Below are positions 6,577 to 13,746 of a DNA stretch of 14,750 bases, piece after piece; position 1 is the stretch's first letter; each line of letters begins with the position of its first letter. The DNA comes from Rummeliibacillus pycnus_B (GTDB lineage Bacteria > Bacillota > Bacilli > Bacillales_A > Planococcaceae), in assembly GCF_050459865.1 (NCBI RefSeq), contig NZ_JBCMNM010000035.1, positions 1 to 14,750 of the forward strand. Direction: 5' to 3'. The notes under the pieces are model-generated. The model made no database searches. It was given only the letters and a program-made list of their open reading frames with translations, and was not told the DNA's origin. Made by a program: the position numbers and the translations under genes.

Positions 6577-7749
6577 ATGCGTGAAGCCGTAATCGTAGCA
6601 GGTGCAAGAACACCGATAGGAAAAGCGAAAAAAGGATCATTAGCGACGGTTAGACCCGATGATTTGGGTGCTTTAGTCGTAAAAGAAACAATAAGAAGAT
6701 CTGGTTACGAAGGTCCAATAGATGATTTAATTTTAGGGTGTGCCATGCCAGAAGCAGAGCAAGGAATGAATGTTGCTCGTAATATAGGTGCATTAGCAGG
6801 TTTACCAGATACAACGCCAGCTATTACAGTGAACCGTTTCTGTTCATCTGGTTTACAATCCATTGCATATGCTGCAGAACGAGTAATGCTCGGTCATTCA
6901 ACAGCCATTATTGCAGGCGGTATCGAATCGATGAGTATGGTACCTATGATGGGAAATGTGATTCGTCCAAATGTGAAGCTTGCTGAAGAAGCGCCACAAT
7001 ATTACATGAGTATGGGGCATACAGCGGAAGAAGTAGCGAAGAAATTTGAAGTAAGTCGTGAAGAGCAAGATGCATTTGCTGTTCGATCACATGAACGTGC
7101 TGCAAAAGCAATTGCAGAAGGAAAGTTTGTCGATGAGATTGTTCCGGTTGAGGTAGAAAGACACTATGTGGATGAAAATAATAAACCTCAAGTAAAGAAA
7201 TTTACTTTTGCGATGGATGAAGGGGTTCGTGTCGGGACTTCAGCAGAAACACTTGCGAAATTGCGTCCTGCATTCTCCGTAACAGGTAGTGTAACAGCAG
7301 GAAATGCTTCTCAAACATCAGACGGCGCAGGTGCAGTACTTGTCATGGATCGTGAAGAAGCAGAAAAACAAGGTCTTAAACCAATGGCAAAATTCTTAGG
7401 ATTTGCAGTTGGAGGCGTCCCACCTGAAGTAATGGGAATAGGCCCAATTGTAGCAGTTCCAAAAGCGTTGAAAATCGCAGGGTTATCAATTGAAGATATC
7501 GATTTATGGGAAATTAACGAAGCATTTGCTTCTCAATCTATTCAAGTCGTGCGTGAATTAGGCATCGATTTAGAAAAAGTAAATGTTAATGGTGGTGCGA
7601 TTGCGCTAGGACACCCGCTAGGCGCAACAGGTACAGTATTAACTCTAAAGCTAATCCATGAGTTAAAACGTCAAGGTAAAAAATACGGCGTAGTCACAAT
7701 GTGTATCGGTGGCGGTATGGGCGCAGCAGGCGTATTTGAAATTCTCTAA
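6577..7749 (+). CDS. fadA: Acetyl-CoA C-acyltransferase (3-ketoacyl-CoA thiolase)
   Basis: Thiolase of 390 residues that cleaves 3-ketoacyl-CoA with free CoA to give acetyl-CoA and a shortened acyl-CoA, the last step of each beta-oxidation turn. The nucleophile is Cys89 in NRFCSSGLQS. His346 in GHPLGATG and Cys376 in CIGGGMGAAG complete the thiolase active site. The start at 6577 follows an AAAGGGGGA ribosome site and gives an N-terminus (REAVIVAGARTPIG) typical of thiolases; an in-frame TTG at 6547 lies upstream of that site and is rejected. It begins 30 nt after fadN with no terminator between, so it is co-transcribed. Confidence 0.97.
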   Translation: MREAVIVAGARTPIGKAKKGSLATVRPDDLGALVVKETIRRSGYEGPIDDLILGCAMPEAEQGMNVARNIGALAGLPDTTPAITVNRFCSSGLQSIAYAAERVMLGHSTAIIAGGIESMSMVPMMGNVIRPNVKLAEEAPQYYMSMGHTAEEVAKKFEVSREEQDAFAVRSHERAAKAIAEGKFVDEIVPVEVERHYVDENNKPQVKKFTFAMDEGVRVGTSAETLAKLRPAFSVTGSVTAGNASQTSDGAGAVLVMDREEAEKQGLKPMAKFLGFAVGGVPPEVMGIGPIVAVPKALKIAGLSIEDIDLWEINEAFASQSIQVVRELGIDLEKVNVNGGAIALGHPLGATGTVLTLKLIHELKRQGKKYGVVTMCIGGGMGAAGVFEIL

Positions 7750-7791
7750 ATTCTTTCAAAAACTAGAGTCAAACAAAGGGGAGAAATGAAA

Positions 7792-9576
7792 ATGGCAGAA
7801 AATACTTTAAACCTAATTAAAGGTGGTAGCTTTTTAACAGAGGATATTGATTCACAACGTGTGTTCACACCAGAAGATTTCACAGATGAACATAAAATGA
7901 TTGCAAAAACAACGGAAGAGTATGTACAAAATGAAGTATTACCAATTGTTGATAAATTAGAAAATCATGAATTTGAAAACTCAGTTCGTTTATTGAAAAC
8001 AGCTGGCGAGCTTGGATTATTAGCGGCTGATGTTCCTGAAGAATATGAAGGGCTTGGCTTAGATAAAATTTCTTCAGCATTAATTGCTGAAAAAATGTCT
8101 TTAGCAGGTGGCTTCTCGATCACTCATGGAGCACATGTAGGTATCGGTTCACTCCCAATCGTATTATTCGGGAATGAAGATCAAAAACAAAAGTACCTAC
8201 CAAAATTAGCTTCAGGCGAACTAATTGCAGCTTATGCTTTAACAGAACCAGGCTCAGGATCTGATGCCCTAGGTGCAAAAACAACTGCAAAACTAAATGC
8301 AGAAGGTACTCACTATATTTTAAACGGTGAAAAACAATGGATTACTAACTCAGGATTTGCGGATGTCTTTGTAGTCTATGCAAAAATTGACGGAGATAAG
8401 TTCTCAGCATTTATCGTTGAACGTCCTTACCCTGGTGTATCAACTGGTGCAGAAGAAAAGAAAATGGGGATTAAATCATCTTCAACTCGTACATTGATTT
8501 TAGAAGATGTTCCTGTACCTGTTGAAAATTTATTAGGTGAAGTAGGTCGAGGACACGTAATCGCCTTTAATATTCTAAATATTGGTCGCTACAAATTAGG
8601 CGTAGGTACAATTGGTGCTTCAAAACGTGCACTTGAATTAGCTATTTCGTATACAAATGGGCGTCAACAATTTAATACACCTATATCATCATTCAATCTA
8701 ACAAAAGAAAAACTAGCTACAATGGCTTCTAAATTATATGCTTCAGAATCTTTAATCTATCGCACAGTTGGCTATTTCGAAGATCGAATGAATCAATTAA
8801 GCGACGATGAAAAAAATGATGGGAAAGCAATCGCAGCATCAATTGCTGAATATGCAATTGAATGCTCAATCAACAAAGTATTTGGTTCTGAAACATTAGA
8901 TTATATCGCAGATGAAGCAGTTCAATTACATGGTGGTTATGGATATATGCAAGAATACGAAGTAGAACGTATTTACCGTGATTCTCGTATTAACCGTATT
9001 TTTGAAGGAACAAATGAAATCAATCGCCTAATCGTGCCAGGTACTTTCGTGAAAAAAGCAATGAAAGGTGAGCTTCCATTACTTCAACAAGCACAAAGCT
9101 TACAATCTGAATTGTTATCTATGGTACCTGAAGAAATTGGTGATGAATCACTAGCTCAAGAAAAATATTTAGTGAAAATGGCAAAGAAAATTGCATTGCT
9201 AGCAGCGGGTACAGCTGTACAACGTTTTGGTCCAAAATTAGAAGTAGAACAAGAAATCCTTGTAAACATTGCAAATATCGCGAACCAATTATTTGCGATG
9301 GAGTCAGTAGTGTTACGTACTGAAAAAGCAATTGCTCGTGATGGTGAAGAAAAAGCAGCACAAAAAATTCTTTATACAGAAATCTTCACCCAAGAGGCAT
9401 TTGATGAAATTGAAAAAGAAGCAAAAGAAACGATTATCGCTTCTGTAGAAGGTGATGAAGCACGTATGTTGTTATCAGCATTGCGTAAACTTACTCGCTT
9501 TACTCCATATAACTTAATCACGAAAAAGCGCCAAGCTTCTGTTAAGTTAATTGCGGCAGAAAAATTTACTGTTTAA
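7792..9576 (+). CDS. fadE: Acyl-CoA dehydrogenase, FadE
   Basis: FAD-dependent acyl-CoA dehydrogenase (594 residues) that makes the trans-2 double bond in the first step of beta-oxidation, passing electrons to electron-transfer flavoprotein. After the N-terminal helical domain come AYALTEPGSGSDA (about 147-159) and QWITNSG (about 182-188), flavin and substrate contacts of the family. QLHGGYGYM is near 378-386, and the catalytic base is predicted to be Glu405 in RIFEGTNEINRL. An extra C-terminal helical region of about 170 residues makes it similar in size to very-long-chain enzymes and to B. subtilis FadE (594). The ATG at 7792 has GGGGAG 8 nt upstream; the ATG at 7786 is too close to it. It lies 42 nt after fadA. 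Confidence 0.96.
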   Translation: MAENTLNLIKGGSFLTEDIDSQRVFTPEDFTDEHKMIAKTTEEYVQNEVLPIVDKLENHEFENSVRLLKTAGELGLLAADVPEEYEGLGLDKISSALIAEKMSLAGGFSITHGAHVGIGSLPIVLFGNEDQKQKYLPKLASGELIAAYALTEPGSGSDALGAKTTAKLNAEGTHYILNGEKQWITNSGFADVFVVYAKIDGDKFSAFIVERPYPGVSTGAEEKKMGIKSSSTRTLILEDVPVPVENLLGEVGRGHVIAFNILNIGRYKLGVGTIGASKRALELAISYTNGRQQFNTPISSFNLTKEKLATMASKLYASESLIYRTVGYFEDRMNQLSDDEKNDGKAIAASIAEYAIECSINKVFGSETLDYIADEAVQLHGGYGYMQEYEVERIYRDSRINRIFEGTNEINRLIVPGTFVKKAMKGELPLLQQAQSLQSELLSMVPEEIGDESLAQEKYLVKMAKKIALLAAGTAVQRFGPKLEVEQEILVNIANIANQLFAMESVVLRTEKAIARDGEEKAAQKILYTEIFTQEAFDEIEKEAKETIIASVEGDEARMLLSALRKLTRFTPYNLITKKRQASVKLIAAEKFTV

Positions 9577-9620
9577 TGAATAGGTGAAAAAATTAAATAT
9601 ACCATCAAATCAGTGAGATT

Positions 9621-9691
9621 CATTCATAGTCCTACGGGAAAAGCTTGAGCTGAAAGCCTCACTGGAACGTAGTGAAGGGCACTGAAAAAGT
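9621..9691. repeat. Degenerate dispersed repeat, left flank of nested element
   Basis: A segment of higher GC than its surroundings that runs from TCCTACGGGAAAAGC to GGGCACTGAAAAAGT. Its TCCTACGGGAAA resembles TCCTGCGGGAAA of the neighbouring element. Its right end (9677-9691) is the reverse complement, with 14 of 15 matches, of ACTTTTTCAGTACCC at 9899-9913. An internal TCACT...AGTGA pair could form a small hairpin. Assignment as a repeat is inferred from these similarities. Confidence 0.5.
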
Positions 9692-9739
9692 AAAAATAGA
9701 TGAAAATTAATAATAAAAATCTTGTAGAGCTATCTTAGT

Positions 9740-9857
9740 TGATGTGGAATTAGCGCAGACTCCTGCGGGAAAGCGAGACAGGTGAGACCCCACAGCGAAC
9801 GAAGTGAGCGAGGAGGCTCAACGCTCGCCAGCGGAAAGCGAAGCTAATTCCACATCA
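9740..9857. repeat. 118-bp repeat element with perfect 15-bp terminal inverted repeats, copy 2
   Basis: TGATGTGGAATTAGC (9740-9754) and GCTAATTCCACATCA (9843-9857) are exact reverse complements and bound a GC-rich core that aligns with copy 1 at 1-89. The structure resembles a miniature inverted-repeat element, but I see no obvious target-site duplication in the flanks. The core can form internal stems, for example GAGCG (9807 region) with CGCTC. No coding capacity. Both copies are in the same orientation. Confidence 0.85.
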
Positions 9858-9898
9858 TGTAGAAAACAGATTAATACTATTACTATTTGTATATAAAC

Positions 9899-9985
9899 AC
9901 TTTTTCAGTACCCAAAATTTAGTGACGAGGAGAATGAAGCCAAGCCCGTTGAAAGCGCCGTCTGTAGCGGAATTCTGCAATCTGA
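9899..9985. repeat. Degenerate dispersed repeat, right flank of nested element
   Basis: It starts with ACTTTTTCAGTACCC, the inverted counterpart of 9677-9691, and continues through a GC-richer stretch containing GTTGAAAGCGCCGTCTGTAG. I associate this last string with intergenic repeats of Bacillales genomes, but that is from memory. No reading frame. Confidence 0.5.
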
Positions 9986-10063
9986 ATATTTTCTATGAAG
10001 TTATGTTTAATTGTTTGTATTAATAAAATAAAAATACATTTATGAAATTGACTTTAGTGTATA

Positions 10064-10104
10064 AAAAAGAGAAATCCGACCATAATTATTTATGATCGGA
10101 TTTC
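10064..10104 (-). terminator. Strong hairpin with the U-tract on the minus strand
   Basis: GAAATCCGACCATA (10071-10084) pairs with TATGATCGGATTTC (10091-10104). The single mismatch on the plus strand becomes a G-U pair on the minus strand. Read on the minus strand the stem is followed by TCTTTTTTAT, a good U-tract. On the plus strand it is followed by TTGCG, a poor one. It may still act in both directions to end fad transcription. Confidence 0.6.
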
Positions 10105-10170
10105 TTGCGTGTCATCGTCAGTCACTCTACAATTGAAGGAGAAGAAAACTGATTCAAAAGGAGTTTTTAT

Positions 10171-10527
10171 ATGACGATTAAAATGATTCACTATCCAAAT
10201 TGTACAACTTGTAGAAAAGCCCAAGCTTGGTTAAAAGAAAATGACATTGAATTCAACCAACAACATATTGTAGAAGAAACCCCTACTAAAGAAGAACTAA
10301 CAAAGTATTGGAAAATCAGTGGTCTACCATTAAAAAAATTCTTTAATACGTCAGGAATGAAGTATCGTGAACTTCAATTAAAAGATCGCCTAAACGAAAT
10401 GTCTGATGATGAACAGTTAGATTTACTTGCTTCAGATGGCATGCTAATAAAAAGACCGATTGTCACAGATGGTCAAAAAATAACATTAGGATTTAAAGAA
10501 AATGAATTTGAAAATACGTGGAAATAA
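10171..10527 (+). CDS. yusI: ArsC/Spx-family thioredoxin-fold protein, YusI-like
   Basis: A 118-residue member of the arsenate reductase / Spx family with Cys11-Thr-Thr-Cys14 (YPNCTTCRKAQAWL) at the usual redox position. The conserved family block KKFFNTSGMKYRELQLKDRL and the C-terminal ASDGMLIKRPI are present. It closely resembles B. subtilis YusI, which has no established function as far as I know. It could be a glutaredoxin-like reductase or an Spx-like RNA polymerase-binding regulator; the sequence alone does not decide. The ATG at 10171 has AAAGGAG (10157-10163) 7 nt upstream. It follows the repeat-rich interval and precedes gcvH, as in B. subtilis. Confidence 0.88.
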   Translation: MTIKMIHYPNCTTCRKAQAWLKENDIEFNQQHIVEETPTKEELTKYWKISGLPLKKFFNTSGMKYRELQLKDRLNEMSDDEQLDLLASDGMLIKRPIVTDGQKITLGFKENEFENTWK

Positions 10528-10605
10528 GAATTGAATGACTTGTTTTTATATTAAGAATATGTCAAAATTGAAGTGTATATTAATACATATTTGGAGGGTT
10601 ATTTG

Positions 10606-10986
10606 ATGAGCATACCAGCAGAATTACGTTACTCAGAAGAACACGAATGGGTTAAAACAGAAGATGGCAAAGTACGCATTGGTATTACAGAATTTGCACA
10701 ATCTGAACTTGGTGATATCGTATTCGTTGAACTACCTCAAGTAGGGGACGAATTAGTAGCAGATGAACCATTTGGTAGCGTTGAATCAGTAAAAACTGTT
10801 TCAGAACTTTATGCACCAATTTCAGGTAAAGTTGTTGAAATCAATGAAGAATTAGAAGACAGCCCAGAATTCGTTAACGAATCTCCATATGAAAAAGCAT
10901 GGATGGTCGTAATCGAACCTTCTGATGCTTCTCAAATCGAAAATTTACTTACAGCTGAAAAATACGCAGAACTAATCGAAGAATAA
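10606..10986 (+). CDS. gcvH: Glycine cleavage system H protein
   Basis: Lipoyl carrier of 126 residues that shuttles the aminomethyl group between the P, T and L proteins of the glycine cleavage system. The lipoyl-accepting residue is Lys63 in SVESVKTVSELYAP. In Bacillus, GcvH is also the first acceptor of octanoyl groups in lipoate assembly, passing them on to 2-oxoacid dehydrogenases. The ATG at 10606 is preceded by GGAGGG (10593-10598), so an in-frame upstream start at 10573 is rejected. Its own terminator follows at about 10997-11027. The P, T and L genes are not in the window, and no glycine riboswitch is seen upstream. Confidence 0.97.
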   Translation: MSIPAELRYSEEHEWVKTEDGKVRIGITEFAQSELGDIVFVELPQVGDELVADEPFGSVESVKTVSELYAPISGKVVEINEELEDSPEFVNESPYEKAWMVVIEPSDASQIENLLTAEKYAELIEE

Positions 10987-10996
10987 TGATATGAGT

Positions 10997-11027
10997 AAAA
11001 ACGCCACACTTTTGTGTTGGCGTTTTT
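10997..11027 (+). terminator. Rho-independent terminator after gcvH
   Basis: AAAAACGCCACAC pairs with GTGTTGGCGTTTTT around a short T-rich loop, with one bulged base, starting 10 nt after the gcvH stop. The run of T at 11023-11027 forms the U-tract on the plus strand, and the A-run at the left end could serve the minus strand. Confidence 0.88.
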
Positions 11028-11071
11028 ATGTATATACAGCGATTTGTATAAAATTGTAAGGAGGAATCGGC

Positions 11072-11413
11072 ATGTCTGATAAAGTGCTCATTGTTGAAGG
11101 AAGGCAAGATAAATTGCAAATTCAACCCATATTAGCAGAAGATATACCAATTCTTTGTACGAATGGCACAATAAGTGCAAGTAAATTAGAAGAGCTCATC
11201 TATCCCTATGAAGAATATGAATTATATGCATTTTTTGACGAAGATTACTCAGGTGACTGTTTAAGAGCTTTGATGAAAAAAGAATATCCAGAAGCGTGTC
11301 ATTTACGCACGCTTTCATTATATAAGCAAGTAGAGGCGACACCAAGAAAATATTTAGCTAGAATATTATTAGCTGCTGATTTTAAGATTCATCCAGCGTA
11401 TCTTATAGAATAG
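11072..11413 (+). CDS. yusF: Small TOPRIM-domain protein, YusF-like
   Basis: A 113-residue protein that is essentially one TOPRIM fold. The conserved glutamate is Glu9 in LIVEGRQDK and the DxD pair is Asp56-Glu-Asp58 in FFDEDYSGD, both metal-coordinating positions in primases, topoisomerases and RNase M5-type nucleases. This suggests a metal-dependent nucleic-acid enzyme; the substrate is unknown. The length and context match B. subtilis YusF. GGAGGA precedes the ATG by about 7 nt. The gene lies just after the gcvH terminator, and yusE starts 12 nt after it, so the two are probably co-transcribed. Confidence 0.88.
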   Translation: MSDKVLIVEGRQDKLQIQPILAEDIPILCTNGTISASKLEELIYPYEEYELYAFFDEDYSGDCLRALMKKEYPEACHLRTLSLYKQVEATPRKYLARILLAADFKIHPAYLIE

Positions 11414-11425
11414 GAATGACACTTT

Positions 11426-11734
11426 ATGCAAGAATGGACGTTAGAACAATGGGAGGATATAAAGAAAAGTGAGCAATTATGCGCATTTTATTTATACACC
11501 CCGATGTGTGGAACGTGTATGGTCGCTTCCAAAATGATGGGAGTAATGGATCAAACGTTACCAAATATTCCAATGGGGAAAGCTAATTTAAATTATGTTG
11601 AACAAATCGCATTTGATTATCAAATTGAAAGCGTTCCTTGTTTGTTGATTGCTGAAAACGGAAAAATTCGAGACAAGATATATGCATTTCAATCTGTTTC
11701 GTATTTATTTGAAAAATTTCAAAAAAAGGATTGA
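11426..11734 (+). CDS. yusE: Thioredoxin-like protein, YusE-like
   Basis: A 102-residue thioredoxin-fold protein with Cys28-Gly-Thr-Cys31 (TPMCGTCMVASK) and a cis-proline at Pro71 in ESVPCLLIA. The usual tryptophan before the first cysteine is replaced by Met, so its redox potential or partner may differ from thioredoxin. No signal peptide is seen. It starts 12 nt after the TOPRIM gene with a weak ribosome site (AGGAA), which suggests coupled expression. Its TGA stop overlaps the -35 box of the S-box promoter. Function unproven. Confidence 0.88.
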   Translation: MQEWTLEQWEDIKKSEQLCAFYLYTPMCGTCMVASKMMGVMDQTLPNIPMGKANLNYVEQIAFDYQIESVPCLLIAENGKIRDKIYAFQSVSYLFEKFQKKD

Positions 11735-11759
11735 CGATACTTATTTAGAGTGGTAAAGT
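11731..11759 (+). promoter_or_regulatory. Promoter of the S-box leader / metNPQ
   Basis: TTGACG (11731-11736) and TAAAGT (11754-11759) are 17 bp apart, giving a start about 25 nt before the aptamer. The -35 box overlaps the yusE stop codon. An inverted repeat GATACTT (11736-11742) / AAGTATC (11756-11762) lies over the promoter. Confidence 0.65.
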
Positions 11760-11791
11760 ATCAAACATAAATTAAATAATTATTTTCGTTG

Positions 11792-11895
11792 CTCTTATTT
11801 AGAGAGGTGGAGGGAAGTGCCCTATGAAGCCCGGCAACCGTCACAGTGTGACACGGTGCCAAATCACGCAAAGTGTAAACTTTGGAAGATGAGAG
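11792..11895 (+). promoter_or_regulatory. SAM-I (S-box) riboswitch aptamer
   Basis: P1 is formed by CTCTTAT (11792-11798) and ATGAGAG (11889-11895). The highly conserved core GAGGTGGAGGGAAGTGCCC, TATGAAGCCCGGCAACC and ACGGTGCCAA matches the S-box consensus. Inner hairpins are visible: GTCAC/GTGAC (11840-11852) and CAAAGT/ACTTTG (11869-11884). When S-adenosylmethionine binds, P1 is stabilised and the downstream terminator forms, stopping transcription of metNPQ. I did not resolve the antiterminator pairing fully. Confidence 0.97.
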
Positions 11896-11919
11896 AACGG
11901 TTTTCGTATATGTTACGTG

Positions 11920-11959
11920 GACCCTTCTGCTAATCTTGCAGAAGGGTCTTATTTATTTT
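11920..11959 (+). terminator. Riboswitch-controlled terminator upstream of metN
   Basis: GACCCTTCTGC (11920-11930) and GCAGAAGGGTC (11938-11948) form a perfect 11-bp stem with a 7-nt loop, followed by the T-rich TTATTTATTTT. It lies between the S-box aptamer and metN, as expected for a transcriptional off-switch. Confidence 0.95.
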
Positions 11960-12006
11960 ATAGAAAAATATACAACAAAGAACCCAAATAGAAGGTGGTT
12001 TTGACA

Positions 12007-13032
12007 ATGATTCAACTAAAGAATGTAGGAAAAAAATACAAAACCGCTAATGGATCTCTAACGGCAGTTAATGATGTTAATTTATCAATAAATGATGGAG
12101 AGATTTTTGGTATTATCGGTTACAGTGGTGCTGGAAAGAGCACGATGATTCGTTTGCTAAACGGCTTAGAAAAACCTACATCAGGTACGGTTACAGTAAA
12201 TGGACAGAATATTTCAGCGATTAAAGGAAAAGAATTACGAAATGCTCGCCATAAGATCAGTATGATATTTCAACATTTCAACTTATTATGGTCAAGAACA
12301 GTTGAAGAGAATATCGCTTTTCCATTAGAGATTGCGGGTATCAGTAAAGCAGAACGTGAAAAGCGAGTGCTTGAATTAGTAGAGTTAGTAGGTTTAAAAG
12401 GACGAGAAAAAGCTTATCCTTCACAACTTTCAGGGGGTCAAAAACAACGTGTAGGCATTGCTCGTGCATTAGCAAATAACCCAGAAGTGTTACTTTGTGA
12501 CGAAGCAACCTCAGCGCTTGACCCTGAAACAACGGATTCGATTCTAGACTTACTTGTTAGTATCAACGAAAAACTTGGACTAACCATCGTTCTAATCACA
12601 CATGAAATGCATGTCATCCGCAAAATTTGTCACAGTGTGGCAGTTATGGAATCTGGGGAAATAGTAGAACAAGGTAATGTTCTAGAAGTATTCCAATCTC
12701 CAAAAGCAGATGTCACAAAGAAATTCGTTTCTCAAGTTACGGAAACAGCAGGGCATAAAGAGTCAATTGCACAAATGCTTGATAATTATCCAAATGATCA
12801 ACTGATTAAGTTGTTCTTTGTGGGTGCAAAAACCGAACAACCTGTTATTTCACATCTCATTCGACAATATGAAGTAGATATAAATATAGTACATGGTAAT
12901 ATTTCCCCTACGAAGAGCGGTCCATATGGTACCTTAATTGTTCGAATAGTAGGAAAAAATGAGAATGTAGAAAAAGCAGTTCAATATTTAGAAGAGCAAG
13001 GTATTAAAACGGAGGTGATCAAGAATGCTTAA
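12007..13032 (+). CDS. metN: Methionine ABC transporter, ATP-binding protein
   Basis: ATPase subunit of the MetNPQ importer for methionine (341 residues, the usual length). Walker A is GYSGAGKST at about 38-46, the ABC signature LSGGQKQR is at about 141-148, Walker B VLLCDE ends at Glu166, and the switch histidine is about His199 (ITHEMH). The C-terminal region from about 263 is an ACT-like NIL domain, which in MetN proteins binds methionine and allows inhibition of transport by internal substrate. The ATG at 12007 follows AGAAGGTGG by 8 nt; GTG at 11995 and TTG at 12001 are in frame but overlap that site. Expression is controlled by the upstream S-box. Confidence 0.97.
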   Translation: MIQLKNVGKKYKTANGSLTAVNDVNLSINDGEIFGIIGYSGAGKSTMIRLLNGLEKPTSGTVTVNGQNISAIKGKELRNARHKISMIFQHFNLLWSRTVEENIAFPLEIAGISKAEREKRVLELVELVGLKGREKAYPSQLSGGQKQRVGIARALANNPEVLLCDEATSALDPETTDSILDLLVSINEKLGLTIVLITHEMHVIRKICHSVAVMESGEIVEQGNVLEVFQSPKADVTKKFVSQVTETAGHKESIAQMLDNYPNDQLIKLFFVGAKTEQPVISHLIRQYEVDINIVHGNISPTKSGPYGTLIVRIVGKNENVEKAVQYLEEQGIKTEVIKNA

Positions 13033-13693
13033 TGATCTCTTTCCAAATGTAGACTGGGAATTAATGTGGGAAGCAACAAGAGAAACAATCTATATGACAA
13101 CTGTTTCAACAGCTCTTACTTTTATCATTGGATTGTTACTAGGAATCTTATTATTCCTTACAAGTCCAACGCAACTGTGGGCTAATAAGCTTGTTAACTT
13201 ATTAACGGGCTCACTTGTGAATATTTTCCGATCAATTCCATTTATCATTTTAGTCATTCTATTAATTCCATTTACAAAATTTATGTTAGGTTCTATTCGT
13301 GGAGCAAACGCAGCGTTACCAGCTTTAATCATCGGTGCTGCACCATTCTATGCTCGAATGGTTCTCATTGCTTTACGTGAAATTGATAAAGGTGTCATTG
13401 AAGCTGCGCGCTCTATGGGTGCTAAAACTTGGACAATCATTTGGAAGGTACTCATTCCAGAATCATTGCCAGCATTAATCTCGGGTATTACCGTAACAGC
13501 TGTAGCTTTAGTTGGTTACACTGCTATGGCGGGTGTAATTGGAGCAGGTGGTTTAGGGAACTTAGCGTTCATGGATGGTTTCCAACGTAGTCGTAATGAT
13601 GTAACATTTGTCGCAACAGTATTGGTGTTAGTTATTGTATTTATCATTCAAATTATCGGAGATTTTATTACATCGAAAACCGATAAACGATAA
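13025..13693 (+). CDS. metP: Methionine ABC transporter, permease
   Basis: Membrane subunit of 222 residues with about five hydrophobic segments and the permease coupling motif EAARSMGAKTW starting near residue 126, which contacts MetN. Also called metI in other bacteria. Its ATG lies inside the end of metN (ATGCTTAA, 8-nt overlap), and a near-perfect ribosome site GGAGGTGATC is at 13011-13020, so translation is probably coupled to give matched amounts of the two subunits. Confidence 0.96.
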   Translation: MLNDLFPNVDWELMWEATRETIYMTTVSTALTFIIGLLLGILLFLTSPTQLWANKLVNLLTGSLVNIFRSIPFIILVILLIPFTKFMLGSIRGANAALPALIIGAAPFYARMVLIALREIDKGVIEAARSMGAKTWTIIWKVLIPESLPALISGITVTAVALVGYTAMAGVIGAGGLGNLAFMDGFQRSRNDVTFVATVLVLVIVFIIQIIGDFITSKTDKR

Positions 13694-13746
13694 TTAGGTG
13701 TTTACGTTTTAACGTTCACATAAAGAATAGAAAAGGGGCAAAAAAA

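Larger units (their letters stand above)
9577..10170. other. 594-bp gene-free interval made of repeat elements
   Basis: No reading frame with a ribosome site is seen here. The interval holds, in order: a degenerate repeat (about 9621-9691), an AT-rich gap, a 118-bp element with terminal inverted repeats (9740-9857), a second AT-rich gap, another degenerate repeat (about 9899-9985), AT-rich DNA, and a strong hairpin (10071-10104). No clear terminator directly follows fadE, so fad transcripts may run into this block. Confidence 0.6.

Noticed and set aside
9616..9630. Second FadR box after fadE (ATTCATTCAT)
   Set aside because: Only one half-site is present and no promoter or gene follows.
9740..9857. 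Insertion sequence
   Set aside because: Terminal inverted repeats are present but the element is 118 bp with no transposase frame.
10048..10065. Promoter TTGACT...TATAAA upstream of yusI
   Set aside because: The two hexamers are only 6 bp apart, far too close for a sigma-A promoter.
12438..12623. Antisense frames within metN
   Set aside because: They overlap the strongly conserved ABC signature and Walker B coding region and have no ribosome site.
13700..13725. Operator or separate promoter before metQ (ACGTT-TT-AACGT)
   Set aside because: The arms are only 5 bp with a 2-base gap and no promoter hexamers accompany them.
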